Positions 45,500-57,290 are shown, counted from the first letter of the stretch. The stretch: DNA of 64,000 bases from Cymbidium sinense (GCA_021442155.1 CM038215.1:279856413-279920412); one strand, 5' to 3'. The notes: generated by a model not told the origin, from the sequence alone. Translations and numbers: made by a program.

Positions 45500-45930
45500 C
45501 AAAAGATAAGATGACCTTATCCACTTACACCCAAATATTATCACCATTGAAATGGAAGTGGATTATTATTTTTTTTTGAGATATTTGAGTGAATTTAATC
45601 ACAAACTCACACACTCAATGAAAGTGGTTTGCTTCAACGATTAGCTCGTTGTCAGATTTGGCTCAAAAAAGAAATGGCTTAATATAATAATTATATCATT
45701 GTTTACATTAAATAAAAAAGCCATCGCTCGATTTGTGGATTTGAAGCTTAATTATATATGGATCTTGAATTAATGTTGTTTTAAGTTTTTGAGTTGGCAG
45801 AAGGTTGCAATTAATTTAATTGATGTTTTAATTTAGATTTTCTAAATATTTCTGTTTGTATTTTATGACAGATTAATTGTCATAGTCAGGAACCATTAAT
45901 ACAACATAAAATATAAGAATAAAAAAAATT
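45500..45930 (+). pseudogene. Dirigent relic: last codons and 3' flank
   Basis: The stretch ccacttacacccaaatatta then aatggaagtggattatt matches the end of the dirigent coding region at 27805-27850. The sequences cgattagctcgttgtcagat and atggcttaatataataatta match its 3' flank. Downstream similarity continues into the flank of the 35.3-kb relic. The body of the gene is missing. Confidence 0.65.
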
Positions 45931-46065
45931 AGTGAGTTTGGCTCATTCCCTATGTCAGTAGAGGGGCCTCCATTGCTTTGAGTAAGTTTGCAAGGCACAT
46001 TATTTTTATATGACATTAATTTTAGACTTGAAGATTTGGACGTCTAAAAATGAATAAAAGTAATT

Positions 46066-46533
46066 GATACATCACTAAAAATTTTGCCAATCAAGTAGTG
46101 TGTGCATTAGAAGGTTTAGACGGAAAAATTGAACCAAATCAACATTATTTGATCGATTTGACTCGGTTTGCAAATTCGCGATTCGATATTTTATTGTAAA
46201 AAAAGCTATTTGGTTCTATCTTTAAAAGAAAAGTTCGGTTAAATCGAATAAACTGAATAAATCAAAATAGTTAAATCAAAATCAAAATTGAATAAAATAC
46301 TTAGTTATTTATATAAACTAATATATATTTATATAAGAAATGTTTAATGTATAAAAATATATTAGATTGTGTTTAATTAATTAGTTCAAAAAAAATTAAA
46401 ATTTTATATTTAATGTTTTAATTTATAAAAAAAAAATTTTGATTTATTTATTATTAACGATTTGATTATTCTAAGTTAATTGATTTGGATTATTTGATTT
46501 CATAAAATTGATCAACAAACCTGAATATATATG

Positions 46534-46576
<43 letters not shown>

Positions 46577-46682
46577 TATACATATATATATTATATATTA
46601 CATATATTATATATATATCTATATACATATATTTATATATATATATTATATATATATATATACAATATAATATTATATATAT

Positions 46683-46755
<73 letters not shown>
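46066..46755. mobile_element. Insert with ttcggtt/ttggttt motifs and a long TA tract
   Basis: This segment is absent from the paralogous intron 6 repeat at the equivalent point. It contains motifs such as attgaaccaaatcaac and gttcggttaaatcg, and ends in about 220 bp of imperfect (TA)n with ata/cat interruptions (46536-46755). A shorter block of similar motif content lies at 19605-19827. The plus-strand Tyr-Ile frame is an artefact. Confidence 0.5.
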
Positions 46756-46757
<2 letters not shown>

Positions 46758-46961
46758 TATTCGTTCTTGCTATAGTTTGTTTATTTTAAAAATCACCCTA
46801 AGAAATACATGCTTTTTTAGATTTATTTATTTATTTGTGTTTGTGTGATCTAGACATGTTATGCTAGTAAGCTCTTTAATAACTAATTTTTTACTCATAT
46901 TATATATAACTAAAATCAATCATAAGATAAATAATTTTATTATAAACTTATATGGCTTATT

Positions 46962-48743
46962 ATGATGTATAGGATAAATAATTTTATTATAAATATCTAG
47001 CTTTTAGTGATTTATATAATAGATTGGATACCAAGAGAAGAAGATATATGTATATATAAGTTAGCCAACCAAAGAGATAGGAGAAGTAAAGATTTAGTTC
47101 CAGTGAGATATATTAATGATGAAAATCACAAAGTTGTTTTCTTAGAAAAGAATATTGAAAATAGGTGGATGAAGAATTTTGATAAACTTTTCAAAGAAGA
47201 ATCTGAAAATACAATTGATTTTAGCAACCTAAATACCATAAACAAAAATAAAGAAGTTGTTTTTATCATCATATTAGTAAATTTGAAGTTAGAGAAGCTT
47301 TAAAGAAAATGAAATGTGAAAAAAGAGTAGGACCTGATGATATTCCAATAGAAGAGTAGAAATGTTTAGGAGATCAATAAATTTCTTAGCTTACAAATCT
47401 TTTTAATGTTATTTTAAAAACTAAAAAGATGCGAGATGAGTGGAGAAAGAGTTTGTTGGTTCCTATATTTAAGAATAAAGGTGATGCACAAGAGTGTGCA
47501 AATTATAGAGAATTAAGTTAATGTGTCATACATTAAAATTATGGGAGAGAGTAATTGAGCATAGGTTACAATGATGTGATACAAAAGTTTCTCAATCAGT
47601 TTGGTTTCACGCGTAGATCTACTATGGATGCTATACATTTGTTAAGAGGTTTGATAGAGAAGTATAGAGAAAGTAAGGAGGATCTACATATGATATTTGT
47701 TGATTTAGAGAAAGCTTATTATAAAGTTTCAAGAGACGTTCTTTGGAGAGTTCTAGAAAAGAAAGTAGTTAATATTGGTTATATTCAAGTCATTAAGGAT
47801 ATGTATACTAGAGTTACTTGTGTCCAAAACAAGGAGGTTTGACAAAATATTTTTCTATTTCAGTTGGATTACATCAAGGATCAGCTTTAAGCCCTTATCA
47901 TTTTTTTTTTTTTGCTTTAGTTATGGATGTTCTTACTAAGCATTTATAGGAAGATGTACCTTGGTGTATGCTTTTTGTTGATCACATTCTTCTTGTTGAT
48001 AAGACTAGAGAGGGAGTGCAAGAGAAACTTGAATTATGGAGGTCAACCTTAGAGTCTAAATGTTTTCGTTTAAGTAGATCTAAAACTGAATATATGGGGT
48101 ATAATTTTAGTTGTAGAAGTTCTAGTGGTAGTGTTGTGACATTAGGTGAACAAGTCATTAATAAGAGTGAGCTATATATTAGGCTCTATTGTTCAAAATG
48201 ATGGTGAAATAGATGGAGATGTTATTAGTAGAATTCAAGTTGGATGGTTGAAGTGGAAGAATGCTTATGGCCTGTTGTGTTATAGAAAAGTACCGCTTAA
48301 ACTTAAGAAAAAATTTTATAAGATGGTGGTAAGACCTCCAATGATTTATGGTGCAATGTTAAATAAAAGAGAAGCATAAGTTAAGTGTTAAGAGATGTGG
48401 ATACTCAGGTGGATGAGTGGCTTTACTCTTAGAGATAAAATTCGAAATGAGTATGTTCGGGAAAAAGTTGGAGTAACGTGATAAGATTAGAGAGAGTCCC
48501 TGATGGTTTGGCCACATAAAGCGTATCGATGACCTAGTTAGGAGAGTGGATGCATTATATTTGCCTTATGTTAAGTAAGGTAGAGGTAGACCTAAAAAGT
48601 ATTGGTTAATATGTATAAAAAATGACCTTAGTATACTTAAATTAAATAAGAATTTGATACATAATAGGACACAATGGAGAAGAATGATTCATGTAGCCGT
48701 CCCCACATAGTGGGATAAAGGCTTGTTGTTGTTGTTGTTGTTG
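46962..48743 (+). mobile_element. RTE-clade LINE with 11-bp target-site duplication
   Basis: It is flanked by tatggcttatt at 46951-46961 and 48744-48754. It ends in (TTG)n at 48723-48743, the microsatellite tail typical of RTE elements. Readable pieces include a start with RWMKNFDKLF, then MKCEKRVGPDDIP, FLNQFGFTRRSTMDAIHLLR, MIFVDLEKAYYKVSRDVLWR, GLHQGSALSPY and EKLELWRSTLES. The endonuclease domain is missing, so it is 5'-truncated. Relative to the FADD motif kept in the intron 6 copy, this copy reads FVDHILLVD, so a catalytic Asp is lost. Confidence 0.9.
47007..48460 (+). pseudogene. RTE reverse transcriptase remnant
   Basis: The reverse transcriptase is split among 47007-47303, about 47305-47540, 47555-47842, about 47843-47967, 47968-48201 and 48146-48379. 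Stops and frameshifts lie between them, including a T-run at about 47900-47912 within the SPY...ALVMDVLTKHL region. The C-terminal part reads [20 protein letters not shown], which follows the reverse transcriptase in this clade. Confidence 0.85.
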
Positions 48744-49262
48744 TATGGCTTATTCATTTAAGTTAGGATTGCAATATTAGCTGAATCAATAGCTTTCATA
48801 TAGATCTTTGTGTATTATCTAATATTTGACAAATTGTCTTGTCCATAAGAAGAAACTTAAATAAAATTGACATTAAACTTTGTTCTAAACTAATGAACAT
48901 ATATACATAGCCTTATGAGTCACATTCTTAGAAGTAGTTATCTATCTCATAATAAGAATATTAAGGATAGATAACTAACTGAACATACTTTTAGCAAAAA
49001 AGCATTTACACCCACATGATAAGGCAGTTTAGTTTTAATGGCTAAGTCATAACCTAATAATAAAAAAATAATCTAATTTATCTAGCATTTGCAGAGACTA
49101 TGCTAGGACTTTAAAAGTGCTTAGATGGATTCAACTAATTGTTCTTTTAGACAAGTTTATTTCAAGTGTCATTATGTATTATTAGATATAGGATGAGTTA
49201 ATATTCAAGTTGATGTTCTCACCTTAGATCTAGTATTTAATGTTGATAGTCTTAATTGTAAT

Positions 49263-50820
49263 GTTACAATTCCTATTTCAAGTCTTGTTTATTCAATATT
49301 ATATAAATATAAGATCTAATTTTCTAAATAAAATTAATCAATTAAATATAAATTTATTTTCAAAATATTAAAGGCTAATTTAAGAAAAATTTTAGTACTT
49401 TTGAGCTTTTCAAAATTTAATGCTCTTACTTTTTCCTCCTTTGATTTCTAAATAAAAATCTCTTCAAATTTTGACACCAACATAATTGAAATTTCATTAC
49501 AAACTTCTACTTCAAAAAATTATTTTTCAATACTATAATCAATAATTTTGTTGGGATTGCAATAGGAGGAGAAAGAGAAATTACAGAGAGAGAGAGAGAG
49601 AGAGAGCTTGAAACAAAGCAATCATATGTATTTATCATTTAAGATAATATTATTTTTCTACAGTACTTAGTTATAAAAACTCATATGTATTTATCCTTTG
49701 AACCAATAGTCATGCAGATTATTTTTACAACAAATCTACTATGTCAAATCATCTGATAAATATGCCCATACTTATATGAGAGGTATATTCAATAATTTAT
49801 AAAAAAATAATCAAATTATAACTATAATTTAATCTCAACTTCGATAAAATTGTCAATAATTAAGTTGCATGATATGATCAAAATCAAATTGAAATTAAAT
49901 TTTAAATATTTATTCGAACGTCATTATTTGAGCTTCTATAAATTCGAAGATTCTTAGCTTTGAGTAATAAAGATTTGGACAAAAATAATTACACAGCTCT
50001 GCCAAAAATCTGTACTCCTACACTTCTATAAAAGTTTTATTAGCTTTTTAAAAAAAAAATACAAACTCAGTAAGCTTCACATAAATGCCATATGGTATGC
50101 ATAGCTTAGTCAGGCCACATATTGATGTCTTATGTTATCAGGCATATTTCTATTATGCAAGTTAATTTTTTTTTAATCTAATTCAAAATTTTTAAATATT
50201 TTGATCAATTTGATTCAGATGAATATTAATAGACATTAATATATTTTCTTAATCAGCTTTAAGAGTTTCAATGAAGCTTTAGACGAAACAAAAGAATTCC
50301 AACTAAAACGCATATGTTCTAAATGTAGCACATTAAAATCTTTAGCAGTTATCAAAATTATATTAATATTTTTTATTTTACATCTTAGTAAAATTTCATA
50401 ATAAATCATACAATAAAAAAAACAATCAAAGTATAACCTAAACACAATCTTAGAAATGATGAAACAATCAAAATTAAAAAAAAAAAATTCAAGATATGAC
50501 CTCTTACTATAAATTTGACGATTCTTATCACAAGATCTGATTGCTTCGATCAAAAATAATTACACAGCATTTGCCATAAATTAATATTCTTTTAAATTAT
50601 ATTTTTTATTCCATCATCATTATAAATAAATATTTAATTATCAAGCTCATATAAAACTGTCCTATGTCATGCATAATTTTAACAGCCATTTGTCATTAAT
50701 ATTTGCTTTCTATCACTAGCAATATTCTAACTTTTCAAGATGGCTCATATAAAGCTCCAAGACTAATAAATACTTAAGCAAATAAAAGACTTCTTATATA
50801 AAATTAACAAAATAAATAAA
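49263..50820. other. AT-rich DNA with a local duplication
   Basis: The phrase aaaaataattacacagc occurs at about 49982 and 50554, followed in both by similar sequence (gccatatggtatgcatag, tcctatgtcatgcataat). This indicates a tandem duplication of roughly 570 bp. A (GA)n tract lies at 49584-49606. No gene is supported, and the minus-strand frame at 50236-50553 is AT-driven. Confidence 0.45.
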
Positions 50821-50824
50821 TTTT

Positions 50825-50920
50825 TTTTGTCACACCATCATCCTAAATCCAAAGTATAAATTATAAGTTTTTTCTTCTAAGTCAAATGCGGTTGATACTA
50901 TATTAATGAGAAAGAATGAT
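50825..50920 (+). pseudogene. Dirigent promoter relic
   Basis: The sequence gtcacaccatcatcctaaat with tataaatt at 50855 matches the promoter region of the dirigent copies (36007, 26421). Similarity fades before any coding sequence. Confidence 0.5.
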
Positions 50921-50929
50921 CGATCCTTA

Positions 50930-51375
50930 GGGGCTGTTTGGTTGCCTGAATTTTGGTGTAAAGTAAAATAAATACAGAGATTTTAACTTTTTGTGTGTTT
51001 GGCACGGTGCAAAGTAAAATTTTCAAGATAATATAATGTATTTAGAATATATTACATAGATCATTTTTGATGTATTTGAATTCAATCCAAATACATAAAT
51101 TCATGGGTCACCACACGCCATTGCCGCGTCGCCGCCTGGCTTGCTGCCACACCGCCACGCCGCCGCCCTCGGTCTGCCGCCGTCACGCCGCCACGGTCAT
51201 TACAATCATCACGGATATCAAAACTTTCAAAAATTTTACATTACATTTTTTACCAAAAAAAAAAGTCATGAATTTAAAACTCTCAACCAAAAATAATAAA
51301 GTAATCCTTTACATATTCTTTTTTACCGATTCTTTTCACCAACCAAATACTCTAGACTCTATGCAATCAAAAGAA
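50930..51375. mobile_element. Non-autonomous element with a GCC-rich core (family T)
   Basis: The left end (ggggctgtttggttgcct) and right end (tcaccaaccaaatactc) are partly complementary. AT-rich arms flank a GCCGCC-rich core at about 51105-51205. The left arm (aaagtaaaataaatacagag) matches that at 22250-22275. The open frame 51067-51387 is explained by the core composition. Confidence 0.5.
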
Positions 51376-52012
51376 TATATGACTTAATCTATCCCATTAA
51401 TGGAAAAAGCCTATAGGATTTTGTTTATTAAATTAAGTCAAAATGCCCAATTAGACTTATAATACTATCCTATATAAAAAATGACATAAAATATGTCTAA
51501 GCATACCTCATCAATGTGGTTAAAGGGTCAACTCATAGGATTCAAATAAAATCACTAAGTTATTATTTTTTTCATAAAAATCTAATTAAACTAAAACCTA
51601 ACATTTTAAATTATTACATTTAAAAAAATATATTTTCATAAATATTTTAATATTATTTTAAAAGTAAAATTAAAAAATAGATGTATTTAACTATTTGTTT
51701 ACTTTTAAACTAATAAGTTTAAAAGATGATTTATATTTCAAAAAGTTTAGCTTAGATATAATCTTAATAAATTAATTTTATTAAAAATAATGCTAAAATA
51801 GTATGCCCTAGATTGTTTAGATCTTTGGCCAATCATAAAATCTTTTTATGATAAATTGATTATCTTTATTTAGTGAATGGTCACTAAAAATGAGAATCAA
51901 TTTGTATATTCATAAGTTAAATCTTTTTTAGATGATATTTGGCATACTTATCATAGGACTACATGATCATGATGTAGTAGGATTTGCTTGAGAGTAATAA
52001 GTCTTTTTGATT
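51376..52012. other. AT-rich intergenic DNA
   Basis: No gene or clear repeat was recognised. Confidence 0.4.
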
Positions 52013-52200
52013 ATGTATTAGATATGTAAATGCATAAGAAATATGTGTTATGTGTGTAAATTTTTTTATAATAAAACACCATTATTTAAGTTGAATAAAA
52101 AAGCCATTTATTTGATTCGCGGATTGGAAACGTAATTATGGATGTTGAATTAATTTAGTTGCTACTTGAACATAGGAGCTGTTTCGGATATTTTTATTTT
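52013..52200 (+). pseudogene. Half MITE and dirigent 3'-flank relic
   Basis: 52013-52066 is the right half of a family-A MITE (ttagatatgtaaatgcataa ... gtgtgtaaat). 52085-52160 (aataaaaaagccatttattt, ggattggaaacgtaattatg) matches the dirigent 3' flank at 27930-28000. With the promoter relic at 50825 it may mark the two ends of a gene copy whose body has been replaced. Confidence 0.5.
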
Positions 52201-52559
52201 TTTCCCCCTGCTTTTTAAATTTTATTTAAATTTTGAGTCAAAATAAAATATATTTAATAGTGATAATTATTTTTAAAAATATTTAAAATATTGAAATAAT
52301 TTTTGTTTGCTTTAAAAAAAAATCTATAGAAATGATCATCGATGAATATTTAATTAGTTTTAAAAGAATTATATTGCATGCCAAAATGTTCAACTCAAAG
52401 AGCGAGGAAGCTCATATGTAGATTCGAATTGGCTTTTGATTAAATTGAAGGTCAGATTGCAATCAACAAATTTATTAAGAAGTGATACATCCATACAAAA
52501 AATATTTAGATAATATTTATATTTTAGATCTTAAATAAAATTTTGTAATAATTCATAAG

Positions 52560-53885
52560 AAATAAGTAATCAAAATTCTAACCTATTGCGTGCAAGAATA
52601 TTCACGGTGATAGAGAGAAGCTGATTGACATCTTAGCTTTGTACTAATAATTCATACACTCATAGATAAAAGAATAGTTGTAAGAGACACAAGATTTTTT
52701 TTATGTGAAAATCTCAAAAAGAGAGAAAACCTTAGCTTAATTGAAATGATTCCACTGGTATATATCAGTGGTTGCAGATGATGTCTTTCCTCATAATTTG
52801 GGAAAGAGTTGATATAATATAATAGACATAAATTATAGAGAATATACTTCTATAGAACCAATGACATCAATTGATGATATGCTTTGACTTTATAGATATA
52901 TGTATCAATAGCAGAGATTGACTATAAAGATGATGACCTATATCAACAACATGCATTGACTATATATGCGATGAGATACATCAATGTTGTTGGCAATGAT
53001 AAAGTTAATGATGTGAGCTGGTGATGGTGTAGCTAGATGTTCATGATTAGGATAATATATTCAGTGATGATTTGACGATAATGGTTGAATGACAAACTGA
53101 CTATGCATGGTGGTCATTTGGTTGTATAGTGAAGGTGGTTGGGTAACGATCTGGTGATAATGGTCGAGTCAATGGTCATATAATGTTGGTCGGATAGTAG
53201 ACTGACGATGGTCTAGCGAGGAGGTAGGATGGTGGACTAGTGATGGTAGTCGGGTGATGGATCAAACAAGTGGTGGGTCAATGATGGTAGTTGAGTAGCG
53301 ATTTGATGATACCAACATTTAATGATAGTTGGTTGGGCAATGGTCTGATGATGTTACAACAAGTAGAAGTGCGAAGATATAAGCTTAATGACGCAAGTGG
53401 TCGAAAGCGCTCGGTGACGTTGATTAGGTAAACTACGACCGAGTGGTGGAACAATGGTGGTCCGATGAAGATGGCCGAGTTGTGGTCCAACAAAGGTGGT
53501 CAAGCATTGGATCTACAAAATGGCGGTGGTTGGTCAGGTATGACCCCTGACCGGGTGGCGCCTAATGTTGGTCGAGGGTCGTGAAGGTGGTCAGGTAGCG
53601 ATTTATTAGGGTTCGATGATGATTGCTAATAGGGATCCGACGAAGGTGGTCGAATGGAGGTCCTACAATCCATTGAAATTCTTCAAAGTTTTCTCTCATC
53701 TTTAATTTAACTCCCTTCATGCGAAAAATGAGTACCTATTTATGATTTTGGGGGCGACATTCTTTATAAATATAAGCAAAATTCAAGCCGCTCCATTAGA
53801 CGACTCAATGATCTCAATCACAAGTATTTTAGGTATTTGAGAGCTCAAATGAAGTTAAAATGAGGGATATGTTATGAGTGCAACA
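52560..53885. repeat. GGT-rich long repeat, copy 3 (most diverged)
   Basis: It has agagacacaagatttt and aatctcaaaaagagag at the left, a GGT/GATGGT-rich core (52975-53680) and a tail with ccgctccattagacgactca and gagctcaaatgaagtt. These match copies 1 and 2 over the first half of their tails. It ends abruptly at the LINE fragment. Confidence 0.55.
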
Positions 53886-55625
53886 AAGACTTCTAACCCG
53901 GTTGTGGACATTAACCGTCCCAATACCACGAATATTCCAAATAATAAAATTAATCATAACAATGATGAATAAAAATAAATTGATGAATGGAAAATAAAGA
54001 TCAAGAAGTAAAGCATAAAGAGTATAGCAAAAAGTAATTATTTCCGAGGATTTGAGTTATATCTTGTGGTTCTAGTTGAGCTGTGAGTGAAGCTTCTAGC
54101 ATTTTGGGATTTCTTTTTGTTTAATACAGCTTGAAAGGGTCTTTCAGTATCCAAAGTGTCTCCATCTCGAAAGTGAATAATTTGAGATATTCATAGTGGT
54201 TTCGATCAATCAAAGGAATTGTGATAGTAATTTCCCTTCTTCCTTCAAAATCTGTTGAGTAATTAGGGTAGCATGTGTATCATTCTGTGATAGGCTTCAT
54301 TCTCATTTTCTGGATTATTTGATAGATTTTTTTTCCAACATCAAAGGATCATCATTTGACTTGTTTTGCTTTGGGATCAAAGAGCAGTTTTTAGAGATTG
54401 TTTTTAGCCCAATCACATCCTCATTAGGGTTCTTATGCCCTGGTTCACTAGAAATAAGGGATAGGTTAGATTGAGTTAACATATTATCCTTAGGAACAAT
54501 GAGAGGTAAGTTTTCAATAGCCCCTCCACAGATCTCATCATCATGATTTTCAATCATCTCATGTTGTATCCCATTGTGCAAATCGTAAGATAATGAAATA
54601 TTAGATTATGCGAAGTGCCCCTATTGATTTATTTTAGGCACATAAGTCATTTTGATGGGATGTTCCTTTGGGAGGGAGGTAAAGGACCGGCAACTTATTC
54701 TTTTTGAGATGTTGGTGTAAAATAAAGCATTCCGAGTTTTGATGACCATGGATTTTGCAAAGGGTACAAAAATCAGGAAAGTTTTCAAATTCGACCTTTT
54801 GACTATAGCCTAGCTTTTCAGAACCAATCCATACATCTTTTGAATATTTTTTCGTAATATCATTTCACTAAAATCAAAATGTAGGGGCGGATCTCACTGA
54901 GCTGATCTATTTGAAGTGGTCGGCCAAATATGGCCCCCACCGCAAATAGCACTTGATGAGTAACAAAATGGATACGCATGTTAGGCAATGCAAGCCAAAT
55001 TGGAACTATAAGGGATTCTTCTTTGACATCAAAACTAGGTGACCATTTAAGAAGTCTCATTTGACAATTGTAAACAAGATATGAGCGAAAAGACCCGTGA
55101 ATAATCTAGATCATTAGACAGTTGAATTAGAACATGCCTATGGTCAATTAGTCCAACATTGAAAGCACCCGTTAATTTAAGGCTATGGAAGAAAGACCGA
55201 ATCTTATCAAGAGTCGATCTCCTTTAATGAAAATTTACCAACCAGAGAAAATTCAAAAGGCTTAGCTAATTTTTTCACATCCAAGTCCGAACACATCACA
55301 GCCGGCATTCCACGGAAAGCGGTAGAAATTAAATTTACCGAAGCAATAGGAGATGGAGTTTTAGCGATCCTTGAAGGATTTTCACAAATGCAAGTAGAAT
55401 GAAGGATCAAGAGTACCTTGAGATCGAAGCCTTATCGTCCTTCAAAGTCGGATTTGGATGAAAAGGCATTTCCGCCATCACTAGAAGAAGCGTTACTTAC
55501 ATTAGCGGCCATAACGGGGAGCTATGAGACGAGATCGCAATCGAGAGCGATCAAAATCACAAGAGCCGCAAGGAGCCGAGAGGAAACCAAAAATCGCCGA
55601 TGTTAGGGTTTCTTGCGCGTGTCGT
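53886..55625 (-). mobile_element. L1-type LINE fragment: 5' leader, ORF1 and start of ORF2
   Basis: On the minus strand it runs from about 55625 (leader) through ORF1 to the first codons of an ORF2 endonuclease (IIWNIRGIGTVNVHNR, about 53900-53950). It then stops at the GGT-rich repeat. LINE copies normally lose the 5' end, so loss of the 3' end implies later deletion or recombination. Confidence 0.75.
54310..55512 (-). pseudogene. LINE ORF1 remnant (DUF4283)
   Basis: The likely start is ATG at 55512 (MAANVSNASSSDGG). The frame breaks, then 55207-55410 encodes SLISTAFRGMPAV-type sequence and FEFSLVGKFSLKEIDS, the DUF4283 opening. 54860-55060 encodes LLKWSPSFDVKEESLIVPIW then LPNMRIHFV and IFGRPLQIDQ, the DUF4283 core. 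54315-54581 is a low-complexity acidic/Asn-rich tail. It is the nucleic-acid-binding protein of an L1 element, broken here by stops and frame changes. Confidence 0.8.
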
Positions 55626-55700
55626 GATTTTAGGACAATATTATGTTAAACGAGCATTCCAGTAAATCATCAACTGCACATAAATAGTTAAGAATAAGAA

Positions 55701-55703
<3 letters not shown>

Positions 55704-55774
<71 letters not shown>
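55704..55774. repeat. TA dinucleotide tract
   Basis: About 70 bp of (TA)n lies just upstream (on the minus strand) of the LINE leader. Confidence 0.95.
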
Positions 55775-55780
<6 letters not shown>

Positions 55781-56585
55781 GTAATTAATTACTTTCATGC
55801 ATTAAATCCAATCACCTCCTCCTTGAGGTGGCCACTAAACTTCAAAGTTGTAAATAAAAATACAAAATTTTTTCCCAACTCAACCATCCTTCATTTTTCC
55901 AAAGCTAAAAAATAAATATTTCCTTACAATAACTCTTATACAATAAAGTAACGAAAAAGATGCCTTGCTTTTTCTTTTGGAAGGAGGGATGATAGGGTTG
56001 ACCCCTTAAGGATTGAAATTTAAAACTCTATAAAATTATTAAATTAATTAATTACATGATTTCATATCATTAATTATAATCGCTCTCATAATATATAAAA
56101 TTAATTTTTCTATAAAAATTTAAAAACTTAAACTTCAAGAAAAATTAAAATTTTAAAACTTTCATATAAGTCCAAAATATTAAGCAAAAGCATAGTCCTT
56201 ACAAATTAAAAAAAATTTTAAATTAATAAGCTCCTAATTAAATTAAGTATTCTTCGCATTTCCTGCTATTGCGCCAGTTTTCTCATTGCTTTAACTTCAT
56301 GTAATTGAATCCTGTGTTGTCGTCATTTTGTATTTCGCCAGAATTTTTTTTTTTTTTTGTAAAATAAAAAATTACTAGTATGCCAATGTATGTATAATGC
56401 TTTTTGGCATTGAAGGTTAAAAATAAATTATTATTATTATTATAATTATTTTAAATTTGTGAAATCACATATTACAAATCTAAACTAGAATCTTCCTCTA
56501 AAAATCATAAGGAGCCTCAAATTTATTCTTTATAATATAAAAAAGTGGATAATATTGGGTGGTATATGCTCGATTGAGGAGTTGT
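55775..56585. other. AT-rich intergenic DNA
   Basis: Nothing recognisable lies here apart from a T-run (56345-56360) and an ATT-triplet run (about 56428-56445). Confidence 0.4.
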
Positions 56586-56587
56586 AA

Positions 56588-57290
56588 GCTTGAGTGTGGG
56601 TTGTTAGACTCGAATTTAGTAATGTGATATAGGGGGTAGCAGTGGCCATAGTGGTTAACCTAAAGAACTATGAAGTAGTATTCCTCTTCTTGGTAAAAAT
56701 AAATTTGATTAATTGACATGGTTCATCACTGTGGGTTCTGAAAATTCGCCACCGACCTCTCGACAATTTATTGAATTTGAAGAGAGTGATTTGAGTGTAA
56801 TTTTCGTAAGATAATAAGAAATAGACACTACCTGAGATTTTATCCTCATTTTGTTAACCCAGACCCAATCCTAAGACTAAACCGATAAGCAACCCGCACA
56901 GCATTCTCAGACACTTGAATTTAAGCTTGAGTGTGGGTTGTTAGATTCGAATTTAGTAATGTGATATAGGGGGTCGCAGTGGCCATAGTGGTTAGCCTAA
57001 AGAACTATGAAGTAGTATTCCTTTTCTTGGTAAAAATAAATTTGATTAATTGACATGGTTCATCACTGTGGGCTCCGAAAATTCGCCATCGACCTCTCGA
57101 CAATTTATTGAATTTGAAGAGAGTGATTTGAAGTGTTGGTGCAATTTTTAGAAGGCAGATGGAATAGTAAATAGGACACTACCCAGAGATTTCACTCTCA
57201 TTTTGTTAACCCAGACCCATCCCTAAGACTAAACCGAGAAGCAACCCACATAGCATCCTCAGACACTTAAATTTAAGCATTCCAGAAGGT
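56588..57290 (+). repeat. 347-bp tandem duplication (two units)
   Basis: tgagtgtgggttgttagact at 56591 recurs at 56938, and the units match closely through gacatggttcatcactgtgg and tttgttaacccagaccca. The copies differ mainly by short indels near 56800 and 57140. It is non-coding. Confidence 0.9.

Larger units (their letters stand above)
45975..49262 (+). repeat. Dispersed repeat, second copy, split by two insertions
   Basis: The pieces at about 45975-46065, 46760-46961 and 48755-49262 align in order with 18705-19595. The gaps are a roughly 690-bp segment ending in the long TA tract and the RTE element. It is non-coding. Confidence 0.78.

Noticed and set aside
46531..46848. Tyr-Ile-rich 105-codon frame
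   Set aside because: It is the translation of a TA microsatellite.
50236..50553. 105-codon minus-strand frame
   Set aside because: It is a Phe/Ile/Tyr/Lys-rich translation of AT-rich DNA with no recognised motif.
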